Assembly: GCF_003402535.2 (NCBI RefSeq)
Contig: NZ_AP025171.1
Coordinates: 806,001-870,000, forward strand
DNA from: Cupriavidus sp. P-10
Lineage (GTDB): Bacteria; Pseudomonadota; Gammaproteobacteria; Burkholderiales; Burkholderiaceae
DNA: 64,000 bases
Reading direction: 5' to 3'
A program made the translations under genes and the position numbers. The notes under the pieces are model-generated. The model was given only the letters and a program-made list of their open reading frames with translations, did no database searches and was not told the DNA's origin. Of the stretch, positions 60,019 through 64,000 are shown piece after piece. Every line of letters starts with the position of its first letter. Position 1 is the first letter of the stretch.

Positions 60019-60142
60019 GCGTGTACCTCCAAAATTGCCTTCAGGCATGGGAAGGGCCACTTTAGCGCCGAGCCACCTGACATTCTGTTTGTTTTTGCAA
60101 CGGTGATTTACCAGCCTTGCCAAGCCCGCGTGAGCGGGTTAA

Positions 60143-60568
60143 TTACGCGCGCGATGCCAGCGCCACCGCTTCCACCTCCACCTTGAGCCCAAAGTGCAGC
60201 GGGCCGGTGGGCACCACCGCGCGCGCCGGCCGCGCTGCGCCCGCCCACGCGGCGTAGATCGCGTTGAAGACAGGCCAGTTGTCGATGCTGTCGACATAGA
60301 CGCGCACCTGCACCAGCGCACCGATGCTGCTGCCGCCTGCTACCAGCGCGGCTTCGACGTTGGCCAGCACTTGCATGGCCTGCTCGGCGAATGGCGCGTC
60401 GGCCAGCTTGCGGCCGTCCGGCGTGATCGGCAGTTGCCCCGAGATGAAGACCATGCCGTTGGCGACGGTGGCGTGGCTGTAGTGTCCGCCCGGGGTGGCC
60501 AGGGTGTCCGGGGAGATCGTCCGGATCGTGCAGATCGTGCGGTCGCTTGTGTCGGGGTTACCAGCCAT
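60143..60568 (-). CDS. RidA (YjgF/YER057c/UK114) family protein
   Basis: A 141-residue RidA-fold trimeric protein. GGHYSHATVANGMVFISGQL, FAEQAMQVLANVEAALVAGG and VQVRVYVDSIDNWPVFNAIY are family blocks; the conserved Arg for the substrate carboxylate is in ARPARAVVPTG. Canonical RidA hydrolyses reactive enamines from PLP enzymes. Its start lies 10 bases inside the end of the D-threonine-aldolase-like gene, so they are coupled, which fits: the PLP enzyme can produce an enamine or imine that RidA clears. The N-terminus has a short Thr/Ile repeat-like stretch (TICTIRTISPDTL). Confidence 0.9.
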   Translation of the reverse strand: MAGNPDTSDRTICTIRTISPDTLATPGGHYSHATVANGMVFISGQLPITPDGRKLADAPFAEQAMQVLANVEAALVAGGSSIGALVQVRVYVDSIDNWPVFNAIYAAWAGAARPARAVVPTGPLHFGLKVEVEAVALASRA

Positions 60569-61703
60569 GCAGTCGGCTCCATTCGGTGGTCTCGCCGTCG
60601 GCGGCGAGCGCGTGGTACGTGGGGAACTGCGCACCGGTGGCGCAGGCGTGGTTGGGCAGGATACGCAGCAGCGTGCCGATCGGGAAGCGCGCGGCGATAT
60701 CGCGGTCAGGCTCGCCCTCGCGCGACAGGATGCCGTGTTCCTGGTTGGCGCCGCTGAGCACATAGCCGTCGATGGCCGCGCCGTCGAGCGCGCACACCTG
60801 GCCGTAGCCGAAATCGCGCTTCTGCTTCTGCGTGCCGCGGTCGCGGCTCATCGCCATCCAGCCCGCGTCGACGATGGCCCAGCCCTTGTCCGGCTGGTGC
60901 CCGATCACTGTGGTCAGCACGCTCAGCGCGACGTCGCCGGTGGCGCATACGCCAACGTTGTGCATGACCAGGTCGAAGAAGACGTAGACGCCCGCGCGCA
61001 CTTCGGTCACGCCCTCCAGGCCTTGCGCGGACAGCGCGGTGGGCGTCGAGCCCACGCTGACCACAGCGCACGGCAGGCCCGCCCCGCGCAGGCGCTGCGC
61101 CGCATGCACGCAGCCGGCGCGTTCCTGCTCGGCCATTGCCGCGAGTGCCTCGGGCGTGTCCAGGTCGTAGCTGGAGCCGGCGTGCGTCATCACGCCGCCC
61201 AGGCGCGCGCCGCCTTCATGCAGCACGGTGCCGACTTCGAGCAACGCCGGCTCGTCCGGGCGGATGCCCGAGCGGTGGCCGTCGGTATCGATCTCGATCC
61301 AGACCTCGAACGCTTCGCCATGCGCGGCGCCGAACGCCACGATGGCGCGTGCGGACTCTACGCTGTCGGTGACGATCCTGAGGTCGCAGCCCTGGCGCCG
61401 CAGCGCCAGCGCCTGCGGCAGCTTGCTGGCCACCATGCCAACGCCGTAGAGGATGTCGCTGATGCCGTGGGCAAAGAAATGCGCGGCCTCCTTCAGCGTC
61501 GAGACGGTGATGCCGCTGGCGCCCGCATCGATCTGCGCGCGCACGACCGGCGTGCATTTGCTGGTCTTGGCATGGGGGCGGAAGCGCACGCCGAGTGCAT
61601 CCATGCGCGCCTGCATGCGGTCGATATTGCGCTGCATGCGCACGATGTCGATCACTGCCGCTGGCGTTTCAAGTTGCGCCAGCGGGGTATGGGAAAGGGT
61701 CAT
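60558..61703 (-). CDS. DSD1 / D-threonine aldolase family PLP enzyme
   Basis: A 381-residue fold-type III PLP enzyme. The PLP Lys is K46 in FRPHAKTSKCTPVV. The barrel blocks DTDGHRSGIRPDE, GGVMTHAGSSYDL and VSVGSTPTALSAQG are typical, and the metal site of the DSD1/DTA family is visible in LLRILPNHACATGAQFPTYH at the C-terminal domain. Members act as D-threonine aldolases or D-serine dehydratases. The RidA gene overlaps the end by 11 nt. The LysR gene diverges 114 bp away. A role in D-amino acid or 3-hydroxy amino acid use, with imine removal by RidA, is a sound inference; the exact substrate is not known. Confidence 0.9.
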   Translation of the reverse strand: MTLSHTPLAQLETPAAVIDIVRMQRNIDRMQARMDALGVRFRPHAKTSKCTPVVRAQIDAGASGITVSTLKEAAHFFAHGISDILYGVGMVASKLPQALALRRQGCDLRIVTDSVESARAIVAFGAAHGEAFEVWIEIDTDGHRSGIRPDEPALLEVGTVLHEGGARLGGVMTHAGSSYDLDTPEALAAMAEQERAGCVHAAQRLRGAGLPCAVVSVGSTPTALSAQGLEGVTEVRAGVYVFFDLVMHNVGVCATGDVALSVLTTVIGHQPDKGWAIVDAGWMAMSRDRGTQKQKRDFGYGQVCALDGAAIDGYVLSGANQEHGILSREGEPDRDIAARFPIGTLLRILPNHACATGAQFPTYHALAADGETTEWSRLHGW

Positions 61704-61817
61704 GTTTTTTCACGGGTGGTTCTGTCAATGGCTGGAGTGGCATGGTTTCCCCAAGTGTAGGAAGCAAACGGTAGCCCGTGGTTAAATGGCGGAACATCAA
61801 TCGTTAAGCTGAAGTGA

Positions 61818-62759
61818 ATGATCCAGATCGAGGACTTGCGCCTGGTCGATGCGCTCGCGCAGTCGCCGTCGCTGAGCGCGGCCGCGCGTTCGCTCAATGT
61901 GACGCCGCCCGCGCTGTCGGCACGGCTGCGCAAGCTGGAGGCCACGCTGGGGCTGGCGCTGGCCACCCGCACCGCCAGGCGGCTGAGCCTGACGCCCGAG
62001 GGCGAGCGCTTTGCCCGTGAGGGCACGGCGCTGCTGGCGCAGCTGGAGGCGTTGCCGGAATCGTTCCGGCGCGAGGACAGCCGGCTCACGGGCACGCTGC
62101 GCATCGCCGCGCCGTTCGGCTACGGGCGGCACCACGTGGCGCCGCTGCTGGCGCGCTTTGCCGAGCGCCACCCGGGCCTGCGGCTGCAGCTGGACCTGCG
62201 CGAGACGCCGTGGCCTGACCGCCATGATTCCGATGCCGTGATCCACGTCGGCGCGGTGCGCGACTCGTCGTGGATCGCGCGCACGCTCGCGCCCAATGCG
62301 CGCTGGCTGTGCGCGAGCCCCGGCTACCTGCGCCAGCACGGCACGCCCGCCGAGCCGCGCGACCTGCTCGACCATGCCTGCATCTGCATCCGCGAGAACG
62401 ATGAGGACGTGACGCTATGGCGCTTCCGCCGGCCAGCCACGCGCGCCGCCAGGCGCCCGCCCGCGCGCGAAACCGTGCGCGTGGTGCCGGCCTATACCAG
62501 CAACGACGGCAGCGTCGCGCGCCAGTGGGCGGAACAGGGGCTCGGGCTGGTGCTGCGCTCGGAATGGGATACGGCCGATGCCATCGCGCGCGGCGCGCTG
62601 GTGCGGGTGCTGGCCGACTGGGAGTGCGACAGCGCCCCGGTGACCTTGCTGGTGCCCACGCGGCGCGGGCGTACGGCGCGCGTGCAGGCGCTGATGCAGT
62701 TCCTGGAGGAGGCGCTGGGCAGCGGACGCGGCAGGGCCGACGGCAAGGGCCGCCGCTAG
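61818..62759 (+). CDS. LysR family transcriptional regulator
   Basis: A 313-residue LysR protein. The winged helix-turn-helix is at residues about 3-60 (IEDLRLVDALAQSPSLSAAA, then RSLNVTPPALSARLRKLEAT). The effector domain starts near residue 88 (LTGTLRIAAPFGYG). It diverges from the D-threonine-aldolase-like/RidA pair with 114 bp between, so it most likely regulates them. No strong dyad was found in that gap. Recognition helix TPPALSARLRK fits the GcvA/CrgA-like subgroup. The C-terminal tail is basic and Gly-rich. Confidence 0.91.
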   Translation: MIQIEDLRLVDALAQSPSLSAAARSLNVTPPALSARLRKLEATLGLALATRTARRLSLTPEGERFAREGTALLAQLEALPESFRREDSRLTGTLRIAAPFGYGRHHVAPLLARFAERHPGLRLQLDLRETPWPDRHDSDAVIHVGAVRDSSWIARTLAPNARWLCASPGYLRQHGTPAEPRDLLDHACICIRENDEDVTLWRFRRPATRAARRPPARETVRVVPAYTSNDGSVARQWAEQGLGLVLRSEWDTADAIARGALVRVLADWECDSAPVTLLVPTRRGRTARVQALMQFLEEALGSGRGRADGKGRR

Positions 62760-62864
62760 CGCAGCGAAAGCGCCGGCGCGGTTACACGTTGCTACGTGCC
62801 TAACGTTCTGCCAACACCTGCGGCCGCGGGGCGCCGCTACATTGCCGGCCAGGAGGACATCACC

Positions 62865-63188
62865 ATGCGAACAATCCTGGCCGCCTGCGCTCTCGCGGGC
62901 GTCGCAGTCATGGGTCCGGGCACCGCCCAGGCCCGCGTCAACGTTGATATCGGCATCGGCGTTCCGGGCTATGCCGTGGCGCCGCCCCCGGTCTACTACG
63001 AGCCGGCGCCGGTCTATGTGGCACCACCCCAGCCGGTGGTCGTGGCGCCGGCCTACTACGACGACGGGCATGCCCGCGCCTGGCGCGAACAGCAATGGCG
63101 GGAGCGCAAGTGGCGCGAGCGCGAGTGGCGTGAACAGAGGCGGCGCGAGCGGGAATGGCGCCGCTGGCACGATGGCTACGACGATTGA
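62865..63188 (+). CDS. Small secreted Arg/Trp-rich protein
   Basis: A 107-residue protein with a signal peptide (MRTILAACALAGVAVMGPGT, cleavage near AQA). The mature N-terminal half is Pro/Tyr-rich (APPPVYYEPAPVYVAPPQPV). The C-terminal half is a run of WRE/WRER units (about eight Trp-Arg or Arg-Glu steps), making a basic, aromatic tail ending RWHDGYDD. AGGAGGACATCACC precedes the ATG. Such YXWQ/PXXP-like envelope proteins are common in Burkholderiaceae, but their role is unknown. It sits alone between the LysR gene and the stress-protein gene. Confidence 0.65.
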   Translation: MRTILAACALAGVAVMGPGTAQARVNVDIGIGVPGYAVAPPPVYYEPAPVYVAPPQPVVVAPAYYDDGHARAWREQQWRERKWREREWREQRRREREWRRWHDGYDD

Positions 63189-63274
63189 GTGATGCCCGCG
63201 GCCTATGGCGCCTGAGCGTCTACGTTCGCTGTCGCTTTCCGTGCGAACCGGATGAAGCGCGGGTTCCGGCCGCC

Positions 63275-63288
63275 TTGACCCGGGTCAA
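63275..63288 (+). promoter_or_regulatory. FNR/ANR-like box of the universal stress gene
   Basis: TTGAC-CCGG-GTCAA is a perfect palindrome, close to the FNR/ANR/DNR consensus TTGAT-N4-ATCAA. Its centre is about 41.5 bp before the expected start site, with a TAGACT -10 at 63310-63315, which is the class II activator arrangement. Confidence 0.75.
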
Positions 63289-63345
63289 GGCCCAATCGGT
63301 CTTGCCGCCTAGACTGGAAGCAAACAAGACCGAAGCGAGGGCATC

Positions 63346-64000
63346 ATGGCCTACGACAGCATCCTGGTCCACCTGGACGGCAATCCACAGTCCTGCCGCC
63401 GCCTGCACCTTGCCGGCCGCCTTGCCAGCGCCGCCGGCTGCCCGCTGATCGGCCTGCTGGCCGGGCGCGTGCCCGACCCCGGCTGGTCCTACCGCACGGG
63501 CAATGCCCAGCGCTGCCTGGCCGAAGACCAGGAGCGCCGCCGGCTGCAGCGCGAAAACATGCACTGCGCCTTCGAGGCAGCCACCCGCGAACTGGGGGTC
63601 GTGGCCGATTGGCGTGCCGTCGATCGCGACCCCGTCACGCTGGCGCTGCGCGAAGCGCGCGAGGCCGGGCTGATCGTGTCGGGCCAGTACGATGGCGACA
63701 ATATCGAAGGCCCGGTCGCGCGGCAGTTGCTGGAAGCGCTACTGCTGGAATCCGGCCGGCCCACGCTGGTGGTCCCGTGCGCCGGCGAATTCAGCACCGT
63801 CGGCACGCGCGTGCTGCTGGCCTGGAATGGCAGCCGCGAGGCCGCGCGTGCCCTGCATGACGCGCTGCCCCTGCTGGCTGGCGCGCAAGTCCGCGTGCTC
63901 GGCGCCCATACCGCTGCCAAGGAGTTGCGCGCCGATGCCACGCCAGTCAGCCACGCGGTGCAGGTGCTGGAACGGCAAGGCGCCTCGGTCGAGGTCGAGC
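63346..64000 (+). CDS. Universal stress protein, tandem UspA domains (partial, runs off right edge)
   Basis: The first 218 codons are present; the gene continues past the window. It opens AYDSILVHLDGNPQSCRRLH, the UspA start. The first domain ends near residue 145 (RPTLVVPCAGEFSTVG), and a second begins RVLLAWNGSREAARALHDAL, so it is a double-Usp protein of the usual size (about 270-290 residues). The ATP-loop Gly motif of the first domain is not well conserved. The FNR-like box upstream suggests induction at low oxygen, as for Usp genes in other Burkholderiales. No partner gene is visible. Confidence 0.88.
   Translation, partial: MAYDSILVHLDGNPQSCRRLHLAGRLASAAGCPLIGLLAGRVPDPGWSYRTGNAQRCLAEDQERRRLQRENMHCAFEAATRELGVVADWRAVDRDPVTLALREAREAGLIVSGQYDGDNIEGPVARQLLEALLLESGRPTLVVPCAGEFSTVGTRVLLAWNGSREAARALHDALPLLAGAQVRVLGAHTAAKELRADATPVSHAVQVLERQGASVEVE

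Overview
The window is GC-rich, densely packed bacterial chromosome. The gene families point to a Burkholderiaceae betaproteobacterium, most likely Cupriavidus or a close relative. The signs are two Bug/TctC-type solute receptors next to acyl-CoA ligases, many LysR regulators, CaiB/acyl-CoA dehydrogenase pairs and a fused indolepyruvate ferredoxin oxidoreductase. This assignment is inference from family content. No rRNA, tRNA, insertion sequence, phage gene or CRISPR array was recognised. The content looks like an accessory, catabolism-rich replicon (for example a second chromosome).

Layout. 0.3-4.8 kb: a TetR regulator diverges from a Bug receptor, an acyl-CoA ligase and a nitronate monooxygenase-like enzyme. 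4.8-10 kb: a MoxR ATPase / DUF58 / VWA operon next to a membrane-anchored trypsin-like protease and a divergent second VWA protein. 10.2-11.5 kb: a MurA-type enolpyruvyl transferase standing alone. 11.7-22.6 kb: oxidoreductases and small-molecule enzymes. These include an LLM flavin monooxygenase, a 40-residue membrane ORF, VOC and cupin proteins, a tryptophan-dioxygenase-like protein with amidase and iron alcohol dehydrogenase, and a LysR-controlled nitroreductase / ring-cleaving dioxygenase / quinone reductase set that resembles quinone detoxification. 22.7-30.2 kb: a LysR and the large indolepyruvate oxidoreductase, a DUF2501 protein, a CorA-like transporter and a decayed LysR fragment.

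30.2-40 kb is the most coherent catabolic island. A five-gene leftward operon (acyl-CoA dehydrogenase, CoA transferase, second acyl-CoA dehydrogenase, acyl-CoA ligase, Bug receptor) diverges from a rightward operon (mesaconyl-CoA hydratase-like, CitE-type lyase, GntR/HutC regulator). The two start regions carry the same 16-bp sequence in opposite orientation, so they look like one regulon. Its likely job is uptake, CoA activation, oxidation, hydration and retro-aldol cleavage of a branched or C5-type dicarboxylate. The substrate is unknown.

40-64 kb: an MFS transporter; an Ohr/OhrR peroxide module with a family of palindromic operators; a cyclase-FHA protein; a ferritin-like protein; an AI-2E-type membrane protein followed by a three-gene NodT/HlyD/DUF2955 efflux operon; a LysR-CaiB-acyl-CoA dehydrogenase unit; a soluble PAS histidine kinase with a NarL-type regulator; an amidohydrolase cut by an in-frame stop codon, followed by a DUF1097 membrane protein and a Tat-exported gamma-glutamyltransferase-like enzyme; a RidA / D-threonine-aldolase-like pair with a divergent LysR; and a universal stress protein that runs off the right edge behind an FNR-like box. 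Several unrelated intergenic gaps contain short perfect tandem repeats of 9 to 17 bp, each with a different unit.
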